A stretch of DNA of 43,367 nt from the NCBI GenBank assembly GCA_023402075.1, contig JAEXCS010000009.1:1-43367 (forward strand). Reading direction: 5' to 3'. The stretch is from Bacillota bacterium (GTDB lineage Bacteria > Bacillota > Clostridia > Oscillospirales > Oscillospiraceae). The notes under the pieces are model-generated. The model did no database searches, was not told the DNA's origin, and worked only from the letters and a program-made list of their open reading frames with translations. This document shows positions 16,315-24,997 of this stretch, in pieces (the stretch's first letter is position 1; each line of letters opens with the position of its first letter). Position numbers and translations under genes: made by a program.

Positions 16315-17189
16315 AGGTATCCCTCCCTCACCCCAAATTTACTGATTACAATTTCATCCGCCTGAAAAAGCTTTGAGACGTGATTCATAATCATAATTCC
16401 CGGCACCATGGTGTGGATGCGGTCCGGCTCCAGGTTTAAAATGAGTCTCACCGCAGCCTTATCCCCCTTGCAAAGAAGCATGCATACTTCTTCCAACTGC
16501 GCCCCTGTCATAGAGCGGCATTCACCCGGCAGTCCGCAGACCTTCTTTGCAACCTTCAGGGCCGCGCGCGCCGTTCCGCCCACGCAGGCCAGAGAAGACT
16601 GCTTTTCAAATTTAAACAGCTTTTGTTCCTCTAATTCCGCGGAAATTGCTCCCCGAATCCGCTTCAGTGCGCTTTCTCCCGGCGTAATTTTTTTCACACA
16701 TTCCCGGTACAGGCTTAGTGAGCCAATGGGAAAGCTGACCGCCGCGCGAACCGCGCCCTGAAAAAACACGGCAACCTCGGTGCTGGCGCCGCCGATATCA
16801 AGAAACGCTCCTTTTGTCAGGTGCAGCTCCCGCATGGCGCCGATATATCCGAAAAGCGCCTCGTCCTCGCCGCTGATTATCTCCACCTGATAGCCGGTGG
16901 CGGCCCTGATCGTCGCAAGTGCTTCCTGCGTATTTCGGATATTTCGCAAAGACGCTGTCGCAAATACCCTCGCATGATTGATTCCCAGCGAATCCATGGT
17001 GTCCTTAAAGTCCAGCAGGCCGTTGTAGGCGCATTTGATGCCATCGTCCGAGAGCGCACCGGACTCAATATACCCGGCAAGCCCGGCCATGTTTTTTTCC
17101 CGGAAAAGAATTTTGAAGGATTCGTCGCTGATTTCATAAACGGTCAGCCGCATGGAGTTGGAACCAATGTCAATTACCGCTTGTTTCAT
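16254..17189 (-). CDS. ppx: Ppx/GppA-family exopolyphosphatase
   Basis: The 311-residue actin/Hsp70-fold phosphatase removes phosphate from polyphosphate ends or from pppGpp. Phosphate-loop motifs are visible: VIDIGSNSMRLTVYEI at the start, TASLRNIRN, ISGEDEALFGYIGA, FLDIGGASTEVAVF, and CVGGTARAA near residue 210. It is the short form without the C-terminal HD domain of the E. coli enzyme. The frame is open 65 codons further upstream, but the ATG at 17189 with GGCAGGGAAAG matches the family start. It is the first gene of the ppx-ppk operon. Confidence 0.92.
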   Translation of the reverse strand: MKQAVIDIGSNSMRLTVYEISDESFKILFREKNMAGLAGYIESGALSDDGIKCAYNGLLDFKDTMDSLGINHARVFATASLRNIRNTQEALATIRAATGYQVEIISGEDEALFGYIGAMRELHLTKGAFLDIGGASTEVAVFFQGAVRAAVSFPIGSLSLYRECVKKITPGESALKRIRGAISAELEEQKLFKFEKQSSLACVGGTARAALKVAKKVCGLPGECRSMTGAQLEEVCMLLCKGDKAAVRLILNLEPDRIHTMVPGIMIMNHVSKLFQADEIVISKFGVREGYLCQRILQSGVKNIYTPKTGN

Positions 17190-17697
17190 ATAGAACTTTC
17201 CCTGCCTCAACACGTGTATTTGGGCGGCGCTGAAATGGCGGTTGAATCCATCAAAACCACGGTGGACAAAACGCCTGTCCCTTTCGCACCGGAGCGACAG
17301 CTCTTTCAATAAAACAGCAGCCCCAGCGTTGGCTGTATTCGGCGTCTGGACGCAGCGCCAGCCTATGCGTAGGTAGTATCCCACTCCATTTGGGCAACTA
17401 TCCTCCGGAAATTCTGCGCGGCAGTGCCGTAAAGCTTCTGCTTATCATTGCGCGCACGGCGTTTTTACGCAGCCCGTTTCCTTTTACATCTGTTTTTGCC
17501 GTTTGCTTTTCGATAGTTGGTACTATACCGATCGGCTGTAAAGAGCAATGGCATATTTCGGTAAAATCCGCGTGTTTTCTGCTTCTTTTCCACTCCGCTT
17601 CTGCCGTAAAAGCTTCTTCGCCCGGTAGGACTTATTTGTAACCTGACCGGTAGATTTTGTCACACCCAGTGCAGGACAAGCTCTGCACAAGGACAAA
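17190..17697. other. Non-coding gap upstream of ppx
   Basis: No convincing gene is present. A possible minus-strand -10 (TATAGT near 17520) with a poor -35 would give a leader of over 300 nt for ppx. A small hairpin (GTGCAG...CTGCAC) lies near 17670-17687 next to the carB terminator. Nothing else is recognised. Confidence 0.3.
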
Positions 17698-17737
17698 AAA
17701 GGATGCGCAGGCTGAATGTTCAGCCTGCGCATCCTTT
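17698..17737 (-). terminator. Terminator of the carA-carB operon
   Basis: A perfect 19-bp inverted repeat (17698-17716 with 17719-17737) with a two-base centre is followed on the minus strand by a T-run (CCTTTTTTGTCC), downstream of the carB-dapF stop at 17811. Confidence 0.9.
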
Positions 17738-17810
17738 GTATGCTTATCATTTTATTGATTGCAGCAATCTATCCCCATCAGCCTTTGCGGCCCACTCTTT
17801 TGGAGTTTCC

Positions 17811-20800
17811 TTAATATTCCGCGATACCCTCGTATACCAGCGTTGCGTCCCCGGTGAGCGATATCTCTTCCTCGGTATAGCGGACAACCATGTCCCCTCC
17901 GGGGGCTTTCACCGTGATGTCCCGATTTCTGGGGCAAAGGCCCAGCTCCACCGCCGCTGCCACTGCCGCGCAGGCTCCGTCTGCGCAGGCGGCTGTTTCG
18001 CCGCTGCCCCGTTCCCACACCCGCATTTTCATGGTGCTTTCGTTTACCACCCGGACAAATTCCGTATTGGTTCTCTCCGGCGCAAGCACGCCGCGCTCAA
18101 ACCGTGGTCCGAGCCCCGCCACGTCCAGCTCGTCCACACGGGGGCAAAATACCACGCAGTGGGGGCTTCCCATGTCCACACAGGTGACGCGCCATGCCGT
18201 TCCTCCAATTTCCACAGGCGCATTTACAAGCCGCCGCCCTGAAAGAGCGGGCGACAGCCGCCCCGCATCCAGAACGGCACGCCCCATGGACACGCAGGCA
18301 GAGGACGCCTGCCCGTTCATGACGGAAAGCTCCACCGTCCGGACGCCGCTGACTGTTTCAATTTGCAGCTTCTCCTTCTCTGCAAGGCCCTTATCATACA
18401 GGTATTTCCCCATGCACAGCAGGGCGCTTCCCGACATGCTCCCCTCGGAGCCATCGGCGTTGAACAGGCGCATTTTCGCGTCCGCCGTCTCGGAGTGCTG
18501 CATCAGGACGATGCCGTCCGCCCCCACGCCGGTGTGCCGGTCGCACAGTGTGATGCAAAGAGATTCCGGACAGGTAATCGCCTCGTCGAAATCTTCCAGA
18601 AACACAAAGTCGTTGCCGCAGGTCTGAAGCTTTGCAAAGGGAAGCTTCTGCCGCTTTGTCCGCAGGCGGCAGATGTCCACCAGTTCCGTGTTCTCCTGGG
18701 TATAGCGGCTGGCAAGAATGTCTGCCAACGCGGCGGCGGTATCCAGACTGGTAAGGCACGGAATTCCCAGCTGGACACAGCGGTGGTTCAGATGGATGAA
18801 GTCCCGGATATACTCCGGCTCCGTAGAGCCGGTGAGAATCACGAAGTCGATTTCCCCCGCTTCCAGAAGCTGAAATACCCGGTTGTCCTGCCCCAGCTTT
18901 CCAACCACCTCCACATCCGCGCCAAGGCGGGAAATTTCATAGGCTGTGCGCTCGGTTCCGTAGAGCTTATAGCCCAAATCCACCAGCTTGCGGGCAATGT
19001 GCACCACCTCCGGCTGGTCCCGGCGGTTAACGGAAATCAGAATACCGCCCCGCCGCTCCCGCTCCACCTGATAGCCCGCGGAAACTAGCCCCTTAAACAG
19101 CGCCTCCTGCAAATTCTTGCCAAGGCCCAGCACCTCTCCCGTGGACTTCATCTCCGGGGAGAGCGCGGCGTTTGCATCCGTGAGCTTTTCAAAGGAGAAC
19201 ACAGGAACCTTCACGGCAACATAGGGCGGCGTTTTATAAAGCCCCGTGCCATAGCCCAGCGTGCGCAGGGGCTGCCCCGTCATGACCCGGGCGGCCAAAT
19301 CCACCATAGGCACCCCTGTCACCTTGGAGAGATAGGGCACCGTGCGGCTGGCCCGGGGATTCACCTCGATGACATACAGCTCACCCTGATAAATTAAATA
19401 CTGGATGTTGACAAGACCCTTGGTTTTCAGGCTGAGGGCCAGCTTTTCCGAGCAGTCCACAATGGTTTTCAGCAGCCGGTCGTTGATATTAAAGGGCGGA
19501 TAGACCGCGATGGAGTCCCCGGAGTGAACGCCGGTGCGCTCGATGTGCTGCATCACGCCGGGAATCAGAACGTCCGTCCCGTCGGAAATTACGTCCACCT
19601 CCAGCTCCCGGCCCTGAAGATACTGATCCACCAGAATCGGCTCTCCGTTTCCGTTAGCCAGAATCGGCTCCATATAGCGGCGGACCTCCGCCTCGTTGTG
19701 GGCAATCACCATGTTCTGCCCGCCGATGACGTAGGAAGGCCGCAGAAGCACGGGATAGCCCAGCTCTCCGGCGGCGGAAAGCGCCTGATTCAGACTCAGC
19801 ACCGCCCGCCCCTGCGGCCGCTTAATGGAAAATCGCTCCAACAGCGCGTCAAACTGCTCCCGATCTTCGGCCATGTCGATGGATTCGGCAGAGGTTCCTA
19901 AAATTTTTACCCCTTGCCCGTCCAGAAATTTCGTCAGCTTAATAGCGGTCTGCCCGCCAAAGGCCACCACCACGCCCACCGGGCGTTCCACCTCGATGAT
20001 GTGCAGCACGTCCTCAGGGCACAGCGGCTCGAAATACAAACGGTCGGCGGTGTCGTAGTCCGTGGAGACGGTTTCAGGGTTATTGTTGACGATCACCACC
20101 TCGTAGCCCAGCTTTTTCAGCGTCCACACGCAGTGGACGGAGGAATAGTCAAACTCGATGCCCTGCCCGATGCGGATGGGGCCGGAGCCAAGCACCAGCA
20201 CCACAGGCTTTCCGCTGCGGGAAAACGGGCGGGACTCGCAGGCTTTGTCAAAGCAAGAGTAAAAATAGGGCGTTTGCGCGTCAAATTCCGCCGCGCAGGT
20301 ATCCACCATTTTATAAACGGCAGGCTTGGCTCCGCCGGGAAGCGCCGCCGCGCCGGACAGGCGCAGCAACGCCGCGTCGGGATAGCCGTACCGCTTCCCG
20401 GTTTCGTAGTGCTCTGGGGTCAGGCCGTCTCCTGCAAGGCGGCTTTCAAATTCCGCCAGATTTTGCAGCTTGCCCAGAAACCAGCGGTCGATTTTGGTAA
20501 TCTGGTGAATTTCCTCCGCATCCACGCCCGCTTTCAGTGCTTCAAACACCGTGAAAAGCCGCCGGTCGTCCACCCGATTCAGCCGCTCCCGCAGGGGCGC
20601 ATCATCTCCGTCGTCTGCGGGGCGGTTCAGCGTGTCCAGCCCGATTTCCGCGCCCCGGACGGCCTTCATAATGGCCATTTCAAAGCCGGGGGCAATGGCC
20701 ATCACCTCACCGGTGGCTTTCATCTGGGTGCCAAGCTTTCGGCTTGCATCCGCAAATTTGTCAAAGGGCCACTTGGGAATTTTGGCCACGATGTAATCCA

Positions 20801-21848
20801 GCGCCGGTTCAAAGCAGGCGCAGGTTTTGCCCGTCACGTCGTTTTTGATTTCGTCCAGCGTATAGCCAAGGGCAATTTTTGCCGTGACCTTGGCGATGGG
20901 ATAGCCCGTTGCCTTGGAGGCCAGCGCAGAGGAGCGGGAGACACGGGGGTTCACCTCAATCACCGCGTATCGGAAGCTGTCGGGATCCAGCGCCAACTGG
21001 CAATTGCACCCGCCCACGATGCCAAGAGAAGAGATGATGTCCAGCGACGCGGTGCGCAGCATCTGAAATTCCCTGTCCGAAAGGGTCTGTACAGGAGCCA
21101 CTACGATGGAATCTCCCGTGTGAACCCCCACGGGGTCCAGATTTTCCATAGAGCACACGGCAATCACGTTTCCGGCGGCATCCCGAATCGTCTCGAACTC
21201 AATTTCCTTCCAGCCGAAGATGGCCCGCTCCACCAAAATCTGCGAGATGGGGGACGCGTCCAGTCCGGTGGCGGCAATGATTCTCAGCTCTTCCCGATTC
21301 GCCGCCGCGCCGCCGCCAGCACCTCCCAGCGTAAACGCAGGACGGACAATGACGGGATAGCCGATTTCCTCCGCCACGGCAAGGGCTTCGTCCACGGTCT
21401 GGGCAATGTCTGAGGGCACCACCGGCTGGTCGATGGCCTCCATAGCCTCTTTAAACAGCTCCCGGTCCTCTGCCTTGGAGATGGCCTCCGCGTCGGTTCC
21501 CAGCAGGCGGACGCCCTCCCGCTCTAAAAAGCCCTCCTTGGCAAGCTGCATAGCAAGCGTCAGTCCGGTCTGCCCGCCCAGAGAAGCCAGAAGACTGTCC
21601 GGCCGCTCTTTTTTAATAATGCGCTTTATCGTGGTCACGGTGAGAGGTTCTAAGTAAATTTCGTCCGCCATGGCCTGATCGGTCATGATAGTGGCTGGAT
21701 TGGAGTTGCACAAAACCACCTCCACCCCAGCCTCTTTTAAAACGCGGCAGGCCTGCGCCCCCGCATAGTCAAACTCGGCGGCCTGCCCGATCACAATAGG
21801 ACCGGAGCCAATGACCAGCGTTTTTTTAATCGACGTATCCAATGGCAT
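17811..21848 (-). CDS. carB: Carbamoyl-phosphate synthase large subunit fused to a diaminopimelate-epimerase domain
   Basis: One continuous frame encodes 1345 residues. Residues 1-1068 are a complete CarB, with two ATP-grasp halves (start KKTLVIGSGPIVIGQAAEFDYAG; second half VLVLGSGPIRIGQGIEFDYSS) and the allosteric MGS-like domain ending ALADILASRYTQENTELVDI. It makes carbamoyl phosphate for pyrimidines and arginine. Residues 1069-1345 are a full-length DapF domain starting LPFAKLQTCGNDFVFLED, with DRHTGVGADGIVL, FNADGSEG and ERGSGETAACADGACAA. The second catalytic Cys is present (about 1288), but the first is Ser (about 1139, MSGSA instead of MCGNG), so epimerase activity is doubtful. There is no stop or start between the parts. 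The ATG overlaps the carA stop (TAATG). Confidence 0.93.
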   Translation of the reverse strand: MPLDTSIKKTLVIGSGPIVIGQAAEFDYAGAQACRVLKEAGVEVVLCNSNPATIMTDQAMADEIYLEPLTVTTIKRIIKKERPDSLLASLGGQTGLTLAMQLAKEGFLEREGVRLLGTDAEAISKAEDRELFKEAMEAIDQPVVPSDIAQTVDEALAVAEEIGYPVIVRPAFTLGGAGGGAAANREELRIIAATGLDASPISQILVERAIFGWKEIEFETIRDAAGNVIAVCSMENLDPVGVHTGDSIVVAPVQTLSDREFQMLRTASLDIISSLGIVGGCNCQLALDPDSFRYAVIEVNPRVSRSSALASKATGYPIAKVTAKIALGYTLDEIKNDVTGKTCACFEPALDYIVAKIPKWPFDKFADASRKLGTQMKATGEVMAIAPGFEMAIMKAVRGAEIGLDTLNRPADDGDDAPLRERLNRVDDRRLFTVFEALKAGVDAEEIHQITKIDRWFLGKLQNLAEFESRLAGDGLTPEHYETGKRYGYPDAALLRLSGAAALPGGAKPAVYKMVDTCAAEFDAQTPYFYSCFDKACESRPFSRSGKPVVLVLGSGPIRIGQGIEFDYSSVHCVWTLKKLGYEVVIVNNNPETVSTDYDTADRLYFEPLCPEDVLHIIEVERPVGVVVAFGGQTAIKLTKFLDGQGVKILGTSAESIDMAEDREQFDALLERFSIKRPQGRAVLSLNQALSAAGELGYPVLLRPSYVIGGQNMVIAHNEAEVRRYMEPILANGNGEPILVDQYLQGRELEVDVISDGTDVLIPGVMQHIERTGVHSGDSIAVYPPFNINDRLLKTIVDCSEKLALSLKTKGLVNIQYLIYQGELYVIEVNPRASRTVPYLSKVTGVPMVDLAARVMTGQPLRTLGYGTGLYKTPPYVAVKVPVFSFEKLTDANAALSPEMKSTGEVLGLGKNLQEALFKGLVSAGYQVERERRGGILISVNRRDQPEVVHIARKLVDLGYKLYGTERTAYEISRLGADVEVVGKLGQDNRVFQLLEAGEIDFVILTGSTEPEYIRDFIHLNHRCVQLGIPCLTSLDTAAALADILASRYTQENTELVDICRLRTKRQKLPFAKLQTCGNDFVFLEDFDEAITCPESLCITLCDRHTGVGADGIVLMQHSETADAKMRLFNADGSEGSMSGSALLCMGKYLYDKGLAEKEKLQIETVSGVRTVELSVMNGQASSACVSMGRAVLDAGRLSPALSGRRLVNAPVEIGGTAWRVTCVDMGSPHCVVFCPRVDELDVAGLGPRFERGVLAPERTNTEFVRVVNESTMKMRVWERGSGETAACADGACAAVAAAVELGLCPRNRDITVKAPGGDMVVRYTEEEISLTGDATLVYEGIAEY

Positions 21849-22912
21849 TACAGACTTCCTCCATTCATCAGTGCGGCAAAGCGGTCAAACAGAAACGCGG
21901 TGTCCTCCGGCCCGGAATGGGCCTCCGGATGAAACTGGACGGTGAACGCCCCCAGCTCCGGATAGTCAATACCCTCGCAGGTGCCGTCGTTGGCATTGAC
22001 ATAGCGGATGCGCCCGGCGGGCAGAGCATCGGCATCCACCGCATATCCATGGTTCTGACTGGTGATGAAGGTTCGGGGGCCGCTTTGGTCCCGCACAGGC
22101 TGGTTCACGCCCCGGTGTCCATATTTCAGTTTATAGGTTCGCCCACCCAGCGCCAGCGCCAGAAGCTGGTGCCCAAGGCAGATGCCGAACAGGGGAAGCT
22201 TTCCCGCAAGCGCCCGGAGCTGGTCAATCTGAAATTCCGCCTCCGCCGGGTCCCCTGGGCCGTTGGAAAGCATGATGCCGTCCGGCTTCATGGCCAACAC
22301 CTCCGCTGCCGTGGTCATCGCAGGCAACACGGTCACCTCGCAGCCCCGCTTTTGAAGCTCCCGGACAATATTGCGCTTGGCCCCATAGTCCATCAGGGCC
22401 ACGGAATGCCTTTTTTCTCCCTCCGCCGGATACACCTGCGGTTCCCGGCAGGTAACAGCCGCCACCGCACCGGTGACGGCGTACTTTTGCACTCCCTCCA
22501 GCCCTGCTGGAACTTCGCCGCAAATGATGGCGTTCATAACCCCATGCTCCCGGATAATCCGGGTCAGCTCCCGGGTGTCCACCCCGCAAATACCCGGAAC
22601 ATTCTCCCGCTTTAAATATGCATCCAAATCCATTTCACAGCGGAAGTTGGACGGGACGGCGCACCACTCCCGGGCAACGTATCCCCGGACAGCGCAGCTT
22701 CCCTCAAAATCCTCCGGTATCACGCCGTAGTTTCCCATCAGCGGATAGGTCTGCAACACAATCTGCCCGTGATAGCTGGGGTCCGTCAGCGTTTCAACAT
22801 AGCCGCACATACCGGTGGTAAACACCAGCTCCCCCACCGTGTCCCCGCTTGCGCCGAAGCGAATCCCCTCGAAAACCTGCCCGTCCTGCAAAACCAGATA
22901 CGCCTTTTCCAT
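21848..22912 (-). CDS. carA: Carbamoyl-phosphate synthase small (glutaminase) subunit
   Basis: The 354-residue glutamine amidotransferase subunit supplies ammonia to CarB. The N-terminal CPSase small-chain domain (YLVLQDGQVFEGIRFG, FTTGMCGYVETLTDPSY) is followed by a class I glutaminase domain with the catalytic triad C245 (FGICLGHQ), H328 and E330 (FHPEAHSG). The length is typical. The gene is first in the operon and shares one base with carB (TAATG), so translation is coupled. A promoter lies at 22977-23005, with possible ARG boxes just upstream. No pyr-type attenuator was seen in the short leader. Confidence 0.97.
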   Translation of the reverse strand: MEKAYLVLQDGQVFEGIRFGASGDTVGELVFTTGMCGYVETLTDPSYHGQIVLQTYPLMGNYGVIPEDFEGSCAVRGYVAREWCAVPSNFRCEMDLDAYLKRENVPGICGVDTRELTRIIREHGVMNAIICGEVPAGLEGVQKYAVTGAVAAVTCREPQVYPAEGEKRHSVALMDYGAKRNIVRELQKRGCEVTVLPAMTTAAEVLAMKPDGIMLSNGPGDPAEAEFQIDQLRALAGKLPLFGICLGHQLLALALGGRTYKLKYGHRGVNQPVRDQSGPRTFITSQNHGYAVDADALPAGRIRYVNANDGTCEGIDYPELGAFTVQFHPEAHSGPEDTAFLFDRFAALMNGGSL

Positions 22913-22976
22913 TCCTTTTTGACCGTCCCTTTCCTGTCCGCAATCCCACCATGGCGGCTTCTTTTCATTTTAAGAT

Positions 22977-23005
22977 ATTATCTGCTTTTTTGACGCTTCC
23001 GTCAA
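22977..23005 (-). promoter_or_regulatory. carAB promoter
   Basis: Minus strand: TTGACG (23005-23000), 17 bases, GATAAT (22982-22977). The -35 is part of a small palindrome TTGACG-4-CGTCAA (22990-23005). Confidence 0.65.
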
Positions 23006-23013
23006 TCTATTTA

Positions 23014-23048
23014 TGAAATTTTATTCAAAAATATATGAATAATATTCT
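23014..23048. promoter_or_regulatory. Candidate tandem ARG boxes upstream of carAB
   Basis: TGAAATTTTATTCA (23014-23027) and TGAATAATATTCT (23036-23048) resemble the Bacillus-type ARG box (TGAATAAAAATTCA-like). Their centres are about 21 bases apart, the spacing known for paired ArgR/AhrC sites, and they sit just upstream of the carAB -35. The region is AT-rich, so chance is possible. Confidence 0.4.
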
Positions 23049-23205
23049 TTTGCAAATAGCACCGTTTTTTGGTGATTTTTTTCTTTTATACTTCTGGGTT
23101 TTGTTCTTGTGCTTTACCCTGTCCTGTCGTTTTGTCCGCAAATGAATGGATTTTTATAATGCACCTGCTTTTTTGCAAAGCGCAAAGCAAACTCTGGCTG
23201 CACAA

Positions 23206-23247
23206 GAGCTTGTTCAGGCCGCCCTGCGGGCGGACCTGAACAAGCTC
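23206..23247. terminator. Long hairpin downstream of the small gene at 23291
   Basis: GAGCTTGTTCAGG (23206-23218) pairs with CCTGAACAAGCTC (23235-23247), and CCGCCC pairs with GGGCGG inside. There is no long T-run on either strand, so termination is likely but not certain. Confidence 0.5.
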
Positions 23248-23290
23248 GAAGAAACAGGGCGCAATATAGGCCCCTAGCTGCGGGGCAGTT

Positions 23291-23524
23291 TTAGTTTTCG
23301 CTGTAATCGGGAGTAATCACCAGTTCCCCGCTCTTAATGTTGCCGCGGCCCACATAACCAACCTTGCCGCTTTCGGTCATCAGCGCGGTTCCCTGTTCGC
23401 TTCCCTCATAATCGCAATTAAACTCTGAAAACGCCCAGCTAAACTTGGAGTCCGGCTTCGCCACCTTTAAAAGATCCTCCCAAATTTTGACCCGCGCCGT
23501 TTTCGCGTCCATATTTGCTTCCAC
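23291..23524 (-). CDS. Small hypothetical protein
   Basis: I do not recognise a family for this 77-residue protein. It has an amphipathic N-terminal helix (ARVKIWEDLLKVAK) and a probably beta-rich second half (GTALMTESGKVGYVGRGNIKSGELVITPD); no membrane segment, signal or Cys motif is visible. The GTG at 23524 has AGGAG seven bases upstream; an in-frame ATG at 23512 is an alternative. It has a good promoter (TTGACA-16-TATGAT) and a hairpin downstream, so it looks like a real single gene. A palindromic stretch in its leader suggests regulation. Confidence 0.6.
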   Translation of the reverse strand: MEANMDAKTARVKIWEDLLKVAKPDSKFSWAFSEFNCDYEGSEQGTALMTESGKVGYVGRGNIKSGELVITPDYSEN

Positions 23525-23563
23525 TCCGTGCTCCTATCCTTTTCCCCACCTCGTCAGAATTCG

Positions 23564-23628
23564 CAGATAAAAGGTAATACCTTATAGTTAATTATCTGAT
23601 ATCATAACACCAAATCCGTTCCTGTCAA
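23564..23628 (-). promoter_or_regulatory. Promoter and palindromic leader of the small gene
   Basis: Minus strand: TTGACA (23628-23623), 16 bases, TATGAT (23606-23601). Downstream, around 23564-23598, CAGATAA and TTATCTG enclose AAAGGTAATACCTT, a nested palindrome near the predicted start site, a plausible operator. Confidence 0.5.
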
Positions 23629-23748
23629 GACGCCAAAAAATAATTTGGATTTTTGCACAAAGTCCGCAGAATTAGCCGCCTGGAAATTTGACGGAATCGG
23701 ACGGGTATCTTTTTACGGCAGTGCAGGTGATGACAAACACACGAAAGG

Positions 23749-23792
23749 ACCCGAGAGCCGTGCTCATCACACAGCTCTCGGGTTCTTTTTTG
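23749..23792 (+). terminator. Plus-strand terminator without an assigned gene
   Basis: ACCCGAGAGC (23749-23758) pairs with GCTCTCGGGT (23774-23783), followed by TCTTTTTTG. No plus-strand gene ends here. A TTGACG around 23690 could start a short RNA, but its -10 is poor. No protein gene is seen in 23525-23873. Confidence 0.6.
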
Positions 23793-23873
23793 TTTTGGTA
23801 TTTCTGCGTCCGCCAATGCGGGACACATAAGTTTGCTTCCTAATGGGTTGCTATGGAAGGTATCAGACAAATT

Positions 23874-24851
23874 TTAAGCGGCCACGCTGTCGTAGATTTT
23901 AGCCAGATTGCTTTCCATCCGCTCCAGATAGGTCAGCCCGTCCTGCGCATTCTCCATTGTGTAAATGACCTCGACCTTGGCGCCAACCTCATTGGCCAGC
24001 GTTTGAGAAATTGCCGTACTTACCATTTCCTCTGCAAAAATGGTGGTAACTTCATGTTCCTTACAATATTCAACCAGCTCTGCCAACTGCTGCGCGGAAG
24101 GCTCGCCTTCGGCAAACAAATCCTGAATGCTGTTTTGCTCCAACCCGAAATCTCTGCACAGGTATCCGAATGCCGCGTGGCCGGTCACAAAGTTCTTCTT
24201 CTCCACAGACTGGAATTTATCGCTGTATTCATTATACAGCTCTTCAAGCTGCGCGATAAATTCGTCGCAGTTCTGCTGATAGAACGCCGTGTTGTCCGGG
24301 TCTGCCTGCACCAGTGCATCCGCAATGTTCTTTACCTCGGTCTGCGCGCCCTTCAGCCCCAACCACAGATGCGGGTCATACTTCCCGTGATCATGGTCTT
24401 CCTCGGTTTCTTCGTCATGATGGTCCTCATCGGCGGTTTCCCGCTCGATGACATCCGCGTCCTTGGACGCCTCCACAACAACCAGCGCCGGATTGTTGGC
24501 GGACGAAATTGCTTCTTCAGCCCAGCCTTCCATGCCAAGTCCGTTGTAAACGAAAACGGTGGCAGTGCTCAGGTTCACCAAATCCTGTGCCTTGGGCTCG
24601 AAGTCGTGGGGCTCCGTCCCGGCGGGAATAATGGTGGAAATCTCAACCTTATCCTTGCCCACCGCCTCGACAAGCTCCTTCATGGCATCAAAGGTGACAG
24701 AAACCTTCAGCTTCTGCTCCTCCGGCGCACTTGCGGATGCTGCGCTGTTTGCCGAAGCACTTGCAGAACCGGTTCCATTCCCACTGCCACACGCCGGCAG
24801 CGTTACCAGAGCAGCCAGGCACAGCAGCGTGGCAGCCAATTTTTTTATCAT
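23874..24851 (-). CDS. znuA: Zinc ABC transporter substrate-binding lipoprotein
   Basis: The 325-residue protein captures zinc outside the membrane and passes it to ZnuBC. A lipoprotein signal ends at C21 (lipobox TLPAC), followed by a Ser/Ala linker. Cluster A-I metal-site residues are visible: H82 (TEPHDFEP), H161 (YDPHLWLG), a His in VTGHAAFGY, and an acidic ligand near the C terminus. A His/Asp/Glu-rich loop (about 140-156, EDHHDEETEEDHDH) marks zinc rather than manganese specificity. The ATG at 24851 follows AGGAGG; the longer upstream reading is not expected. It is transcribed divergently from znuCB, with two Zur-like boxes in the shared promoter region. Confidence 0.94.
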   Translation of the reverse strand: MIKKLAATLLCLAALVTLPACGSGNGTGSASASANSAASASAPEEQKLKVSVTFDAMKELVEAVGKDKVEISTIIPAGTEPHDFEPKAQDLVNLSTATVFVYNGLGMEGWAEEAISSANNPALVVVEASKDADVIERETADEDHHDEETEEDHDHGKYDPHLWLGLKGAQTEVKNIADALVQADPDNTAFYQQNCDEFIAQLEELYNEYSDKFQSVEKKNFVTGHAAFGYLCRDFGLEQNSIQDLFAEGEPSAQQLAELVEYCKEHEVTTIFAEEMVSTAISQTLANEVGAKVEVIYTMENAQDGLTYLERMESNLAKIYDSVAA

Positions 24852-24877
24852 TTTTCGCGACCTCCTAAAAATTCTAC

Positions 24878-24907
24878 TTGCAAATGGATTGCATTTGTAT
24901 TTATAAT
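24878..24907 (+). promoter_or_regulatory. znuCB promoter
   Basis: TTGCAA (24878-24883), 18 bases, TATAAT (24902-24907). The -35 and spacer are covered by the palindrome at 24879-24899. Confidence 0.6.
24879..24899. promoter_or_regulatory. Predicted Zur box 1 (znuC promoter side)
   Basis: A 21-bp imperfect palindrome beginning TGCAAATG and ending CATTTGTA. It shares its layout with the sites at 24940 and 26559. It overlaps the znuC -35/spacer and lies in the early transcribed region of znuA. Confidence 0.6.
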
Positions 24908-24909
24908 GC

Positions 24910-24938
24910 ATAATAGCGCTTGTGGTTTTATTTGTCAA
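24910..24938 (-). promoter_or_regulatory. znuA promoter
   Basis: Minus strand: TTGACA (24938-24933), 17 bases, TATTAT (24915-24910), near consensus. Zur boxes lie on both sides. Confidence 0.8.
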
Positions 24939-24939
24939 G

Positions 24940-24960
24940 TGCAAATAAAATTCATTCGCA
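24940..24960. promoter_or_regulatory. Predicted Zur box 2 (znuA promoter side)
   Basis: A 21-bp palindrome beginning TGCAAATAAA and ending CATTCGCA, directly next to the znuA -35 and downstream of the znuC start. Confidence 0.65.
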
Positions 24961-24997
24961 ACTAAAAATACAGCATGTTGGGAAAGGGCAATTATTC

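Noticed and set aside
17523..17750. Possible 75-residue minus-strand protein upstream of ppx
   Set aside because: It reads through the carB terminator hairpin and has no family resemblance.
19914..21413. Open frame of 499 codons on the plus strand inside carB
   Set aside because: Opposite-strand shadow of well-conserved CarB sequence; no recognisable domain or RBS.
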